Source of the DNA: Bacillus sp. T33-2
GTDB taxonomy: Bacteria > Bacillota > Bacilli > Bacillales > Cytobacillaceae
Direction of reading: 5' to 3'
Length of the DNA: 64,000 nucleotides
Assembly: GCF_002860205.1 (NCBI RefSeq)
Contig: NZ_PGVB01000010.1
Coordinates: 1-64,000 of the forward strand
The position numbers and the translations under genes were made by a program. This document shows positions 39,945-49,056 of the stretch, piece by piece. The notes beneath the pieces were generated by a model. The model was given only the letters and a program-made list of their open reading frames with translations. It was not told the origin of the DNA and ran no database searches. Numbering within the stretch: position 1 is the first letter of the stretch; every line of letters starts with the position of its first letter.

Positions 39945-41048
39945 TTATATGTATTTCATAATTGCTTCAGCGATTGTCTCGACATTCTTCACTTCATCCA
40001 CCAGCCTTGTTGCAATAGCGGATTTTGGCATCCCGAAGACAACAGATGTTTCCTGGGATTCAACAATCGTTTTCACATTTCCCGACTTTTTCAACTCAAC
40101 AAGGCCTTTTGATCCATCCGCCCCCATGCCGGTCATGATGACTGCAATTTTTGTGTAGCCGGAAATGCGGCTGACGGATTCAAACATCACATCCACAGAT
40201 GGGCGGTGTCCACTTATCGGAGGAGTCTGGACAAGGCTGGCGGCCAGCGATATTCCGACCGTTTTTACCTCCAGATGGTATCCGCCTGGTGCGATATAGG
40301 CAGTTCCCCTCTTCAGGATTTCACCATCTTCCGCTTCTTTAACGGTAATTTTGCAAATCGTATTCAGGCGGTTTGCAAGCGATTTGGTGAAACCTGCCGG
40401 CATATGCTGCACGATTAGTACAGGAGCAGGAAAATTTTCCGGCAGACGGGTCAGCACCTGCTGCAGTGCCCTTGGCCCTCCTGTGGAAGTTCCAATGCAA
40501 ACCAGTTTTTTTCCATTCTTTTCGGGAGGGACATTCACAAAAGTGGAATGTTTTTCCTCTGTGGTTACTAGTTCTATTTTACTATAACTCTCTTCATTTT
40601 CACGTGAATTTTTTCCTGGAAGCCGGCTGTTGGCCACAGTTTTCATATTGGCGCTGCTTGCGGACAACACTTTTTCGGTCAATTCTTCCTTTACTTTATA
40701 CAAATCAATCGAGATTGCCCCGGATGGCTTCGCAACAAAATCGACGGCGCCCGCCTGAATGGCTTGAAGAGTATTGTCCGCCCCTTCCTTCGTAGTGCTG
40801 GAAAGCATGACTACAGGGACTGGCTGTTCATTCATGATTATTTTTAAAACATCGATTCCATTCAGGAGTGGCATTTCTACATCAAGGGTAACGACATCAG
40901 GCCTTGTCTGCCTGATTTTCTTCAGGGCATCTTCCCCATTCCGGGCAGTGCCGATTACCTCTATCCGCGGGTGTTCTGAAAGGAAATCGGTGATGAGCTT
41001 CCTCATGAAAGCAGAATCATCTACAACGAGGACTTTTATTTTTCCCAC
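39945..41048 (-). CDS. cheB: Chemotaxis methylesterase CheB
   Basis: CheB removes methyl groups from receptors when phosphorylated by CheA. The 367-residue protein has a receiver domain (1-120) with Asp10, Asp11 and phospho-acceptor Asp56 (VVTLDVEMP), a linker, and a C-terminal methylesterase domain (about 175-365) with GTSTGGPRAL (catalytic Ser), the His in IVQHMPAGFT and the Asp in VIMTGMGADG. Confidence 0.97.
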   Translation of the reverse strand: MGKIKVLVVDDSAFMRKLITDFLSEHPRIEVIGTARNGEDALKKIRQTRPDVVTLDVEMPLLNGIDVLKIIMNEQPVPVVMLSSTTKEGADNTLQAIQAGAVDFVAKPSGAISIDLYKVKEELTEKVLSASSANMKTVANSRLPGKNSRENEESYSKIELVTTEEKHSTFVNVPPEKNGKKLVCIGTSTGGPRALQQVLTRLPENFPAPVLIVQHMPAGFTKSLANRLNTICKITVKEAEDGEILKRGTAYIAPGGYHLEVKTVGISLAASLVQTPPISGHRPSVDVMFESVSRISGYTKIAVIMTGMGADGSKGLVELKKSGNVKTIVESQETSVVFGMPKSAIATRLVDEVKNVETIAEAIMKYI

Positions 41049-41057
41049 GCCTGCCCA

Positions 41058-41933
41058 CTACCTTTCAAATATTAATTGTTTAAGCCTTGAAGCAAATGTC
41101 CTTTGTTTACCAGCCACGGTCATGCCATTTTGCCTTGACTCATAATGGTCGACAATCCTCTCCATCGCCCTTGCGGCAGGTGCCTTCCCGTTATAATGCA
41201 TAAACGGGACCTGATTTCTGACTGCTGTCTGGACCGTCTGATCATCCGGAAGCATCCCGAGCTGCAGCAGTTCTTTGCCAAGAAATTTCTTCAACACGCT
41301 GCTAAGCCTCTGCAAAGTTTCCGTCCCCTCTTTTTGTGAACGGACCCGGTTGGCAAGTATGTAAAAGGGAATTCCCTTGTCTTGATGATGGATGTGCTTC
41401 ATCGTGGCGTAGGCATCCATTATTGCAGTCGGCTCAGGCGTCGTAATCACAAATATCTCATTCACTGACAGTAATATTTTGAGCGTCTCCGGTGTTAACC
41501 CTGCTCCCATATCAAAAATAAGATAATCGTATCCTGACATGATATCCTGAAGGTCGTCTATGAATCTCGAAGTATCCGAATCATCCAGGGAGATGAGCTG
41601 GTTGAGGCCGCTGCCGCCAGATATATATTGAATGCCGCCCGGGGCTTCGGCAATGATGTCTTTAAGGTCCGACCTGCCAGTCAGGTAATCCGCAATCGAC
41701 AGGCTTGACGTGCGTCCCATTAAAATTTCTATGTTTCCCATACCGATATCAAGGTCGAACAGCAACACCCGTGAGCCCCGCTTGGCTAATGAAATGCAGA
41801 AATTCAGGGAAAAGTTTGATTTCCCTACTCCACCCTTGCCGCTTACTACTGCCAATGTCTTGGCGTGCTTCCTGGTAGATTGCTGTTTAAGCCTGTTCCT
41901 TAAGTTCTCTGCCTGATCTCTCATATCAATCAA
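41058..41933 (-). CDS. flhG: MinD-like ATPase FlhG (YlxH)
   Basis: FlhG works with FlhF to set flagellar number and position and stimulates the FlhF GTPase. The 291-residue protein is a MinD/ParA ATPase with the deviant Walker A GKGGVGKSNFSLN (about 32-44) and DLDIGMGNIEI. The Arg/Gln-rich N terminus (DQAENLRNRLKQQ) is the FlhF-activating helix of the family. It overlaps flhF by 8 bases. Confidence 0.95.
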   Translation of the reverse strand: MIDMRDQAENLRNRLKQQSTRKHAKTLAVVSGKGGVGKSNFSLNFCISLAKRGSRVLLFDLDIGMGNIEILMGRTSSLSIADYLTGRSDLKDIIAEAPGGIQYISGGSGLNQLISLDDSDTSRFIDDLQDIMSGYDYLIFDMGAGLTPETLKILLSVNEIFVITTPEPTAIMDAYATMKHIHHQDKGIPFYILANRVRSQKEGTETLQRLSSVLKKFLGKELLQLGMLPDDQTVQTAVRNQVPFMHYNGKAPAARAMERIVDHYESRQNGMTVAGKQRTFASRLKQLIFER

Positions 41934-43086
41934 ATACCCCGGTCAAAGTATTGGCAATTACCCGTGGTTCAGCCTCGATCAGGTCATCAGGGACATCCTG
42001 CCCATTCGTCAGGTAGGCAATCCCTGTCGAAAATTTTTCAGACATATTGAGCATTGACCCGTAAATGGATGTTTCGTCGGTCTTCGTAAAAATAAACCTG
42101 TCAATGTGGATCAATGAGAATTGCCTGAAAATCTCTTCCATATCCTTTTGTTTAGACGTAAGTGAGAGTACTAGAAACGTTTCCATCTCACCGTCATAAT
42201 CAATCACTGTTTTCAGGTCCTCCACGTACTTTCTGTTACGGAAATTTCTTCCGGCAGTATCGATTAGAACAACATCATATTCTATGAAACGGTCGGCTGC
42301 ATTTTTAAAATCTTCCAGGTTGTAACAGACTTCCAGCGGGATATCCAAAATTTTCGCGTATGTTTTTAGCTGGTCAATGGCTGCAATCCGATAGGTGTCT
42401 GTCGTAATGAATGCTACTTTTTTCTTGTGCTTCAGGACACAGTCAGCCGCGAGCTTTGCAAGCGTGGTTGTTTTTCCGACACCCGTCGGGCCAACGACAT
42501 TGACAAATTTCCTTGTAAATGAAATCCCGCCTGATGGAAAGTTGGACATCCGTTCATTTACAGCGTCTTTTAACCAAGTTATTACTTCGGCTGAACTCGC
42601 ATCCGCTCCGGTGGTATACCATTTTTCCATCAGTACCCCCAGAAGTTCCTCCCTGATGATAGCGTCTATTTCCTGGCTTTCAAGTAAATGAGCTGCCATT
42701 TTCACTGGTCCTGGATAAGGTACAGCTGAAGTGCTGCCATGTGGTACAGAGGTTAACAGCTTTTTTAGTTCACTGATCTCCTTCAGCCACTCAGGCGGCT
42801 GGGCTGGATTTAAGGAAGTGCCCGCATCCACTGGCTGGGCTGTTTCTTTGACAGCCTTCGCAGATGGCAGGCGAGGTACTTTCTCTTTAAGTTCCTGCTT
42901 CATTCCTGCCGAGGATTGAGGATCGACAGCCGCTATCACCTCTATATGGCTTTTGCGGAAAAAGCCAAGAAAGCCTCCTGACTGGATCGTTCTTGAATTT
43001 AATATGACTGCTTCGGTTCCAAGCTCGGCACGGATATGTTTCATAGCTTCGGACATTGAGGAAGCTGAATATTTTTTGATTTTCAA
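41926..43086 (-). CDS. flhF: Flagellar placement GTPase FlhF
   Basis: FlhF is an SRP-type GTPase that marks where basal bodies assemble. The 386-residue protein has a basic B domain at the N terminus (MKIKKYSASSMSEAMKHIRA), an N domain (about 90-185) and a G domain with VGPTGVGKTTTLAKLAADC, DTYRIAAIDQLKTYA, DTAGRNFRN and TKTDET. It lies between flhA (4-base overlap) and flhG (8-base overlap). Confidence 0.96.
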   Translation of the reverse strand: MKIKKYSASSMSEAMKHIRAELGTEAVILNSRTIQSGGFLGFFRKSHIEVIAAVDPQSSAGMKQELKEKVPRLPSAKAVKETAQPVDAGTSLNPAQPPEWLKEISELKKLLTSVPHGSTSAVPYPGPVKMAAHLLESQEIDAIIREELLGVLMEKWYTTGADASSAEVITWLKDAVNERMSNFPSGGISFTRKFVNVVGPTGVGKTTTLAKLAADCVLKHKKKVAFITTDTYRIAAIDQLKTYAKILDIPLEVCYNLEDFKNAADRFIEYDVVLIDTAGRNFRNRKYVEDLKTVIDYDGEMETFLVLSLTSKQKDMEEIFRQFSLIHIDRFIFTKTDETSIYGSMLNMSEKFSTGIAYLTNGQDVPDDLIEAEPRVIANTLTGVFD

Positions 43087-45119
43087 TCTACGTTCACCAC
43101 CCCGACACTTTGAACTTCTACGTTAGCTTCAAGTTCGTTATAAGATAAAATAGGAATTTGTGGAAAGTATCTGTCGGTCAGCTGCCGCACGTACATCCTC
43201 ACTGCCGGGGAGCAAAGGACCACAGGAGTCTGCTCCATCAATGACAGCTGTTCAACCTGGGAAGCCACTGATTCCAATATGCCCTGGGAGACAGATGGAT
43301 CGAGAGACAGATAGTTCCCGTGTTCAGTCTGCTGCACCCCGTCGGCAATCAGCTTTTCGACACGTCCGGAAACAGTCACCACTTTCAGCGTATCCCCCGG
43401 CCTTGAATATTGGTTCGTAATCTGGCGGGCAAGTGCCTGGCGTACATATTCAGCCAGTACGTCTGTATCTGAAGTCACCTTGCCAAAATCGGCCAGCGTT
43501 TCGAAAATGATCGGCAAGTTGCGGATCGATACATTCTCTTTAAGCAGCTTGGCAAGCACTTTTTGGACATCCCCGACTGACAGTGGATTTGGCGTCACTT
43601 CCTCGACCAATATCGGATAGCTTTCCTTCAAATGGTCGATCAGCTGTTTCGTTTCCTGCCTTCCCAACAGCTCATGAGCGTTTGCCTTGATCATTTCAGT
43701 TATATGTGTGGACACAACAGATGGAGGGTCCACGACCGTATAACCGAAAACTTCGGCCTGTTCCTTCATTTCTTCGGTAATCCACTTTGCCGGCAGGCCG
43801 AAAGACGGCTCAATCGTATCGATCCCCTCAATTGACTCATCCTCCACTCCAGGACTCATCGCAAGGTAATGATCTAGTAGAACCTCTCCCCTTGCCATTT
43901 CATTTCCCTTAATCTTTAAACGATATTCGTTCGGCTGCAGCTGGATATTGTCCCTGATCCTGACTACCGGGATGACAAGCCCAAGTTCAATTGCAAGCTG
44001 CCTTCTGATCATGACAATCCTGTCGAGAAGGTCCCCGCCCTGGTTCGCGTCTGCAAGCGGAATCAGTCCGTAGCCAAATTCAAATTCAATTGGGTCGACA
44101 TTCAATAAGTTAACAACACTTTCAGGACTCTTCATCTCATCCATCTGGATCTCCTCCTCGAGTTCCAGAAGTTCGTTCTTATCCGGTTCCGGAATCCTTG
44201 AGAGGGCGAATCCTCCGGCACCAAGCATTCCCGCAATTGCCATTGTCAGCAAATCATTGATCGGTGTAAACAAGCCGAGCAAAAAGATCGTTCCTGCCGC
44301 AACATACATCATTTTTGGAAAGGCGAACAACTGGGAAGTGATGTCCTGTCCCAAGTTGCCATCCGATGCCGCCCTGGTAACCACGATACCTGTTGCGGTG
44401 GAGATCAGCAATGCAGGCACCTGGCTGACAATGCCGTCACCTACCGTCAGAAGCGAGAAATGGTTGGCAGCATCAGCGAAGCTCATATCCAGCTGCATCA
44501 TCCCGATGATAATCCCTACAATGAGATTTATAAGAACGATAATGATTCCCGCAATGGCATCGCCTTTTACGAATTTGCTGGCACCGTCCATTGCCCCGTA
44601 GAAATCGGCTTCACGGCTTACTTTTTCTCGGCGTTCGCGGGCTTCATTCTCGGAAATCATTCCGGCGTTCAGATCGGCATCAATGCTCATCTGTTTTCCG
44701 GGCATCGCATCTAGCGTGAAGCGGGCAGCAACCTCGGAGACCCGTTCCGACCCTTTGGTAATGACGATGAACTGGATAATGATCAGGATGACAAACACGA
44801 CCAAACCGACAACAACATTGCCGCCGACAACGAAAGTCCCGAATGTATGGACAACTCCGCCTGCCTCGCCAGTGGAAAGGATAGATCTTGTAGTTGACAC
44901 ATTCAGCCCAAGCCGGAAAAGGGTGAGCAGGAGCAGCAGCGATGGAAACACGGAAAATTGGAGCGGCTCAGTCATATTCATGGTTGTTAACAGCACTAAA
45001 AGCGCCAGTGAAATATTGACCATGATGAGCAGGCTCAACAGCCATGTCGGAAACGGAATGATTAACATGGCCACAATTAAAATAACGCTTAGCAATACCG
45101 ATAAATCTCTAGCTGACAT
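43083..45119 (-). CDS. flhA: Flagellar export gate protein FlhA
   Basis: FlhA forms the nonameric gate of the flagellar type III export machine. The 678-residue protein has about eight N-terminal membrane segments, with the FHIPEP signature region RFTLDAMPGKQMSIDADLNA in the cytoplasmic loop, and a large C-terminal cytoplasmic domain (about 330-678) that binds chaperones and substrates. It overlaps flhF by 4 bases and follows flhB by 49. Confidence 0.97.
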   Translation of the reverse strand: MSARDLSVLLSVILIVAMLIIPFPTWLLSLLIMVNISLALLVLLTTMNMTEPLQFSVFPSLLLLLTLFRLGLNVSTTRSILSTGEAGGVVHTFGTFVVGGNVVVGLVVFVILIIIQFIVITKGSERVSEVAARFTLDAMPGKQMSIDADLNAGMISENEARERREKVSREADFYGAMDGASKFVKGDAIAGIIIVLINLIVGIIIGMMQLDMSFADAANHFSLLTVGDGIVSQVPALLISTATGIVVTRAASDGNLGQDITSQLFAFPKMMYVAAGTIFLLGLFTPINDLLTMAIAGMLGAGGFALSRIPEPDKNELLELEEEIQMDEMKSPESVVNLLNVDPIEFEFGYGLIPLADANQGGDLLDRIVMIRRQLAIELGLVIPVVRIRDNIQLQPNEYRLKIKGNEMARGEVLLDHYLAMSPGVEDESIEGIDTIEPSFGLPAKWITEEMKEQAEVFGYTVVDPPSVVSTHITEMIKANAHELLGRQETKQLIDHLKESYPILVEEVTPNPLSVGDVQKVLAKLLKENVSIRNLPIIFETLADFGKVTSDTDVLAEYVRQALARQITNQYSRPGDTLKVVTVSGRVEKLIADGVQQTEHGNYLSLDPSVSQGILESVASQVEQLSLMEQTPVVLCSPAVRMYVRQLTDRYFPQIPILSYNELEANVEVQSVGVVNVD

Positions 45120-45168
45120 ACTGTTTCTCCCCTAACTTGAGCGGAAAAATAAAACTGAGGAATTTCCA

Positions 45169-46254
45169 CTATAAAACTTTATTTTTCGTCCTGTATACAT
45201 AGGCAAGGATTTCTGCCACTGCCTTGAAAAATTCTTCTGGTATGGCATCTCCGATTTCTGCCTGGCTGTATAACGACCTGGCAAGCGGCCTGTTTTCCAC
45301 TGTAATGACTTCATTTTCTTTCGCGATCAGCTTGATTTTTTGGGCGACGAAATCGACCCCTTTTGCAACGACAAACGGCGCATCCGACTTCAGTTCGTCA
45401 TACTTGAGAGCGATAGCATAATGAGTTGGGTTCGTGATGACCACATCCGCCTTCGGAACTTCCTGCATCATTCTCCTCATTGCCATCTCCCGCTGTCTTT
45501 GCTTGATCTTCGATTTAATCAGCGGATCCCCTTCAGAATTTTTATATTCATCCTTGATATCCTGCTTTGACATACGGATACTTTTCTCAAAATCATACTT
45601 TTGATAGAGATAATCCAGCATCGACAGAAAAAGCAAAGCACCGGAAGCGTACAGGCCCATTTGAACCGTCAGGCTGGCCAGGACAGCAATGGTTGCACCC
45701 GCTGATTTCTGGGCCAGAGTCAAGATTTCGTCAATCCTTGTCCAGAGCACTGTGAAAGTGACCGCACCGACAAACGCGATTTTTAAAATCGATTTAAGCA
45801 GTTCCACAACTGCCCTCATCGAAAAAATCCTTTTAAAGCCGCTGATGGGATTGATTTTTTCCAATTTCATCTGAATCGCTTCTGTGGAAAATAAAAATCC
45901 AACCTGAAAGTAATTGGCTACAACCCCGGCAACCATCGCCACAAGCATGACCGGCCCCAGGAACAATGCCAGGTCCTGCAGAATTTCCAGCATGACCACA
46001 TGAACACTGTTCTCGGTAAGGTCCATATGCATGTATTCCTGAAGCGAATGGCGCAGTAAATCTGATAGATGGTTAAACAGTGTCTTTCCGAAAAACAATA
46101 GAAAAAGAAATACCGCAAGGAGCACAACAGCAGTATTGACGTCCTGGCTTTTAGCAACCTGGCCTTTTTTTCGGGAATCCTGCCGTTTTTTCGGGGTTGC
46201 CTTTTCAGTTTTTTCACCTGCAAACAACTGCAGGTCAAGCTTGATTAATTTCAC
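45169..46254 (-). CDS. flhB: Flagellar export switch protein FlhB
   Basis: FlhB switches export from rod/hook to filament substrates after autocleavage. The 361-residue protein has a basic N terminus (GEKTEKATPKKRQDSRKKGQ), four membrane segments and a C-terminal domain with the cleavage site NPTHYA. It abuts fliR with no gap. Confidence 0.97.
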   Translation of the reverse strand: MKLIKLDLQLFAGEKTEKATPKKRQDSRKKGQVAKSQDVNTAVVLLAVFLFLLFFGKTLFNHLSDLLRHSLQEYMHMDLTENSVHVVMLEILQDLALFLGPVMLVAMVAGVVANYFQVGFLFSTEAIQMKLEKINPISGFKRIFSMRAVVELLKSILKIAFVGAVTFTVLWTRIDEILTLAQKSAGATIAVLASLTVQMGLYASGALLFLSMLDYLYQKYDFEKSIRMSKQDIKDEYKNSEGDPLIKSKIKQRQREMAMRRMMQEVPKADVVITNPTHYAIALKYDELKSDAPFVVAKGVDFVAQKIKLIAKENEVITVENRPLARSLYSQAEIGDAIPEEFFKAVAEILAYVYRTKNKVL

Positions 46255-47037
46255 TTATGCCCCTCCCATCAGCTCCAGCAATCCGCGCATTGCAGTGAAC
46301 ATGGAAGAAAACAGTTCGCCTGCCACGTACATCATGACCCCCATGACGGCAATCAGCACGATAAAACTCACCGCAATTTTTACCGGAAGGCCTACCACGA
46401 AAATATTTAGCTGCGGAACCGTCCTCGCAACAATCCCTAGCGCCACATCGACAAGAAACAGGCAGCCGACAACCGGCACTGACATCTGAAAAGCAATGAT
46501 AAACATGGAATTGAAGGTTTCAATCACAAACTCTGCCATGTTTTTACTGCCGAAAGGAAGCCACACCTGGTCGATCGGAACAAATTGATAGCTGTAAAAA
46601 ATGCCGTCCAAAAGCAAGTGATGTCCGTTAACTGCCAATAAAAACAACAGTGCGATGGTATATAAATATTGCCCCGTCAACGGGCTTTGCGCCCCTGTCT
46701 GGGGATCGATCACGTTTGCTATTGCAAACCCCATCTGGAAGTCGATAAAGCCCCCGGCTATCTGGATTGCGGATATCACCAGATGGGCGATAAAACCGAT
46801 CATTACCCCGACAAGTGCCTCTTTCATGATAAGAAGATAATAAGCCCCGTCTATTTCTAGCTCAGGTGCTTCGACCGCAGAATACATGATGACAGCCAGG
46901 AAAAATCCGATTCCTATTTTATGAGAAGACGGTATGGTCCTGTACGAAAAAAGCGGCATCATTAAAAAAAACGATGTAACCCTGACAAAAATCAACAGGA
47001 ATGCCGGAAAAGCAGGAAAAAATTCTGCGATGCTCAT
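46255..47037 (-). CDS. fliR: Flagellar export gate protein FliR
   Basis: FliR is part of the FliPQR export channel. The 260-residue protein has about six hydrophobic segments and the family stretch IGFIAHLVISAIQIAGGFID and MGFAIANVIDPQTG. It overlaps fliQ by 4 bases and is directly followed by flhB. Confidence 0.96.
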   Translation of the reverse strand: MSIAEFFPAFPAFLLIFVRVTSFFLMMPLFSYRTIPSSHKIGIGFFLAVIMYSAVEAPELEIDGAYYLLIMKEALVGVMIGFIAHLVISAIQIAGGFIDFQMGFAIANVIDPQTGAQSPLTGQYLYTIALLFLLAVNGHHLLLDGIFYSYQFVPIDQVWLPFGSKNMAEFVIETFNSMFIIAFQMSVPVVGCLFLVDVALGIVARTVPQLNIFVVGLPVKIAVSFIVLIAVMGVMMYVAGELFSSMFTAMRGLLELMGGA

Positions 47038-47303
47038 CCTACGAATCTCGTAAGGTCAGAGAATATCTCAGTTGTATAGGAAAGCATATGACTGAGCATC
47101 CACGGCCCAAAGAACACGATCCCGAGCAGGACGGCGACAATCTTCGGAATAAAAGCGAGCGTCTGCTCCTGGATTTGTGTTGTAGCCTGAAAGATACTTA
47201 CAATCAGCCCGACAACCAGTGCCAGGACGAGCAATGGGCCTGAAATCATGAGAACCATGTAGATTCCCCGTTCAGCTATTGAAATCACTGTTTCTGTCGT
47301 CAC
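47034..47303 (-). CDS. fliQ: Flagellar export gate protein FliQ
   Basis: FliQ packs around FliP in the export channel. I chose the GTG at 47301-47303 (89 residues, the usual length) because an upstream in-frame GTG at 47312 sits inside the ribosome site AGGTGA. Two hydrophobic helices flank the conserved SIFQATTQIQEQTLAFIPKI segment. Confidence 0.95.
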   Translation of the reverse strand: MTTETVISIAERGIYMVLMISGPLLVLALVVGLIVSIFQATTQIQEQTLAFIPKIVAVLLGIVFFGPWMLSHMLSYTTEIFSDLTRFVG

Positions 47304-47317
47304 ATGAATCACCTAAC

Positions 47318-47983
47318 TTAAAAACTTTGTAATAAAGATTTCACTACAAGATACCAGCCATCTACCAGCACGAATAACAAAATTTTGAACGGGAGAGAAA
47401 TCATAACTGGCGGCAGCATCATCATCCCCATTGACATCAGGACACTGGCCACGACCATGTCGATCACTAAAAATGGAATAAAGATCATAAATCCAATTTG
47501 AAATGCAGTTTTTATCTCACTAATGGCATACGCAGGCACTAAAGCGGTCAGCGGAATATCATTAATGGATTCCGGACGGTCTGCTTTTGAATATTCAAGA
47601 AAAAGTGCCAGATCCTTTTGCCTCGTATGGGCACTCATAAATTCCTTAAAAGGCAGTGCTGCTTTTTCATAGGCCTGTTCCAGGTTGATTTCCTCATTAA
47701 AAAGCGGGGTCAGGGCCTGCTCATTCACTTCCTGAAAAGTCGGTGCCATGATGAAAAAAGTTAAAAACAGGGAGAGCCCGACTATCACCTGGTTCGGCGG
47801 CATTTGCTGGGTAGCAAGCGCCGTTCTGACAAAGGAAAGAACAATGATGATCCTCGTAAAGCTTGTCATCAAAATCAAGATGCTGGGGGCCAGGGAAAGA
47901 ACAGTCAAGAGCAGCATCAGCTTGACGGATGTCGATACATTTTCCGGCGAACTGCTGTTAAAAAACTCCATAAATTCATTCAT
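47318..47983 (-). CDS. fliP: Flagellar export gate protein FliP
   Basis: FliP forms the pentameric core of the export channel. The 221-residue form from MNEFMEFFNSSSPENV matches the B. subtilis length; the frame is open 21 codons further up, inside fliO. Hallmarks are RTALATQQMPPNQVIVGLSL, FKEFMSAHTRQKDLALF and the C-terminal PPVMISLPFKILLFVLVDGW. It overlaps fliO by 8 bases. Confidence 0.96.
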   Translation of the reverse strand: MNEFMEFFNSSSPENVSTSVKLMLLLTVLSLAPSILILMTSFTRIIIVLSFVRTALATQQMPPNQVIVGLSLFLTFFIMAPTFQEVNEQALTPLFNEEINLEQAYEKAALPFKEFMSAHTRQKDLALFLEYSKADRPESINDIPLTALVPAYAISEIKTAFQIGFMIFIPFLVIDMVVASVLMSMGMMMLPPVMISLPFKILLFVLVDGWYLVVKSLLQSF

Positions 47984-48656
47984 TGTGGTGAGGCCCTTTC
48001 TTTTCAAGCTCTTCAAACAGCTGTTTTCTACCTGTTGCAATTTCATCCAGTTGTGTTTTCAGCATCGCCCCGAACGGCTTGCTGTCTTCTGCCCCGGAGC
48101 TTTTTATGTTTGTTCTTCTCAATATCTTTGTCACAATATCGCTTGGCTGGACAAGCTGTTCCATTTTGCTGTTGTAGTCTTCGAGGACTTGGCGGTATTC
48201 ATCCGGATCGTCAATTTCCGTGAGCAGCTGGATATTCTCGCCCACTCCCACGACCAGGAGGCGGCTTCCTGCCTTAATTACCTGGACTGACCTGTTTCCG
48301 CCGAGACTGGTGCCCCCAAGGTTTTCAACTAACTGGGAGCTTTTATATGAAATGCTTTTTTTGTTGATGAACCTGAGCAGGAAATATAGAAGTCCTGCCA
48401 CGAACGCGGTCGCGAGGATCATCTTGATAAAGTCCCAGGCCGTGACACCCACTTTAGCACTTTCCTGGCCTTTTTCGGTATCCTGTTTCGTTTCTGAATC
48501 GGCCTTGCTGTCACTGTTTGCTTTCGGATTTTCGTAATAATCCTTCACACTTTTATTTAGCTGCTCTGCGCCTGCCCAACTTTGCGGGCCCGCGAGAGCA
48601 GCAATCATTATAAGCAACATGCTGGCCATTCTTACTAATCTTAGCAATTGCCGCAC
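47976..48656 (-). CDS. fliO: Flagellar biosynthesis protein FliO (FliZ)
   Basis: FliO (FliZ in B. subtilis) helps FliP oligomerise. The 226-residue protein has a signal peptide (about 8-30), a Lys/Asp/Ser-rich outer segment (35-68), one membrane helix (about 78-96) and a cytoplasmic FliO domain (VENLGGTSLGGNRSVQVIKA). This extended N-terminal part is typical of Bacillus FliZ. Confidence 0.9.
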   Translation of the reverse strand: MRQLLRLVRMASMLLIMIAALAGPQSWAGAEQLNKSVKDYYENPKANSDSKADSETKQDTEKGQESAKVGVTAWDFIKMILATAFVAGLLYFLLRFINKKSISYKSSQLVENLGGTSLGGNRSVQVIKAGSRLLVVGVGENIQLLTEIDDPDEYRQVLEDYNSKMEQLVQPSDIVTKILRRTNIKSSGAEDSKPFGAMLKTQLDEIATGRKQLFEELEKKGPHHNE

Positions 48657-48676
48657 CCTCTAATGTTCTTTCTTTA

Positions 48677-49039
48677 TTATCCTAACGCCTTGGAAATGGC
48701 TTCTATTACCCGGTCAGCCTGGAACGGCTTAACGATGAAATCCTTTGCCCCTGCCTGGATGGCGTCTATTACCATTGCCTGCTGGCCCATCGCCGAGCAC
48801 ATGATCACTTTTGCGTTTGCATTGACCTTTTTAATTTCCTTCAGTGAAGTGATGCCATCCATTTCAGGCATTGTAATATCCATTGTCACAAGATCCGGCT
48901 GAAGCTCCTTGTACATTTCTAAAGCCTGGGCACCATCGGCAGCCTCTCCCACCACATCAAAACCGTTCTTGGTCAAAATATCTTTAATCATCATTCGCAT
49001 GAAAGCTGCATCATCTACAACTAATATTTTGTTTGCCAT
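48677..49039 (-). CDS. cheY: Chemotaxis response regulator CheY
   Basis: CheY carries the chemotaxis signal to the motor. The 120-residue stand-alone receiver has Asp9, Asp10 and phospho-acceptor Asp54 (VTMDITMP), plus conserved Lys in KPFQADR. Its place between fliY and fliO is the Bacillus arrangement, close to the switch proteins it binds. Confidence 0.97.
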   Translation of the reverse strand: MANKILVVDDAAFMRMMIKDILTKNGFDVVGEAADGAQALEMYKELQPDLVTMDITMPEMDGITSLKEIKKVNANAKVIMCSAMGQQAMVIDAIQAGAKDFIVKPFQADRVIEAISKALG

Positions 49040-49056
49040 AAATATTCCCCCGTGTC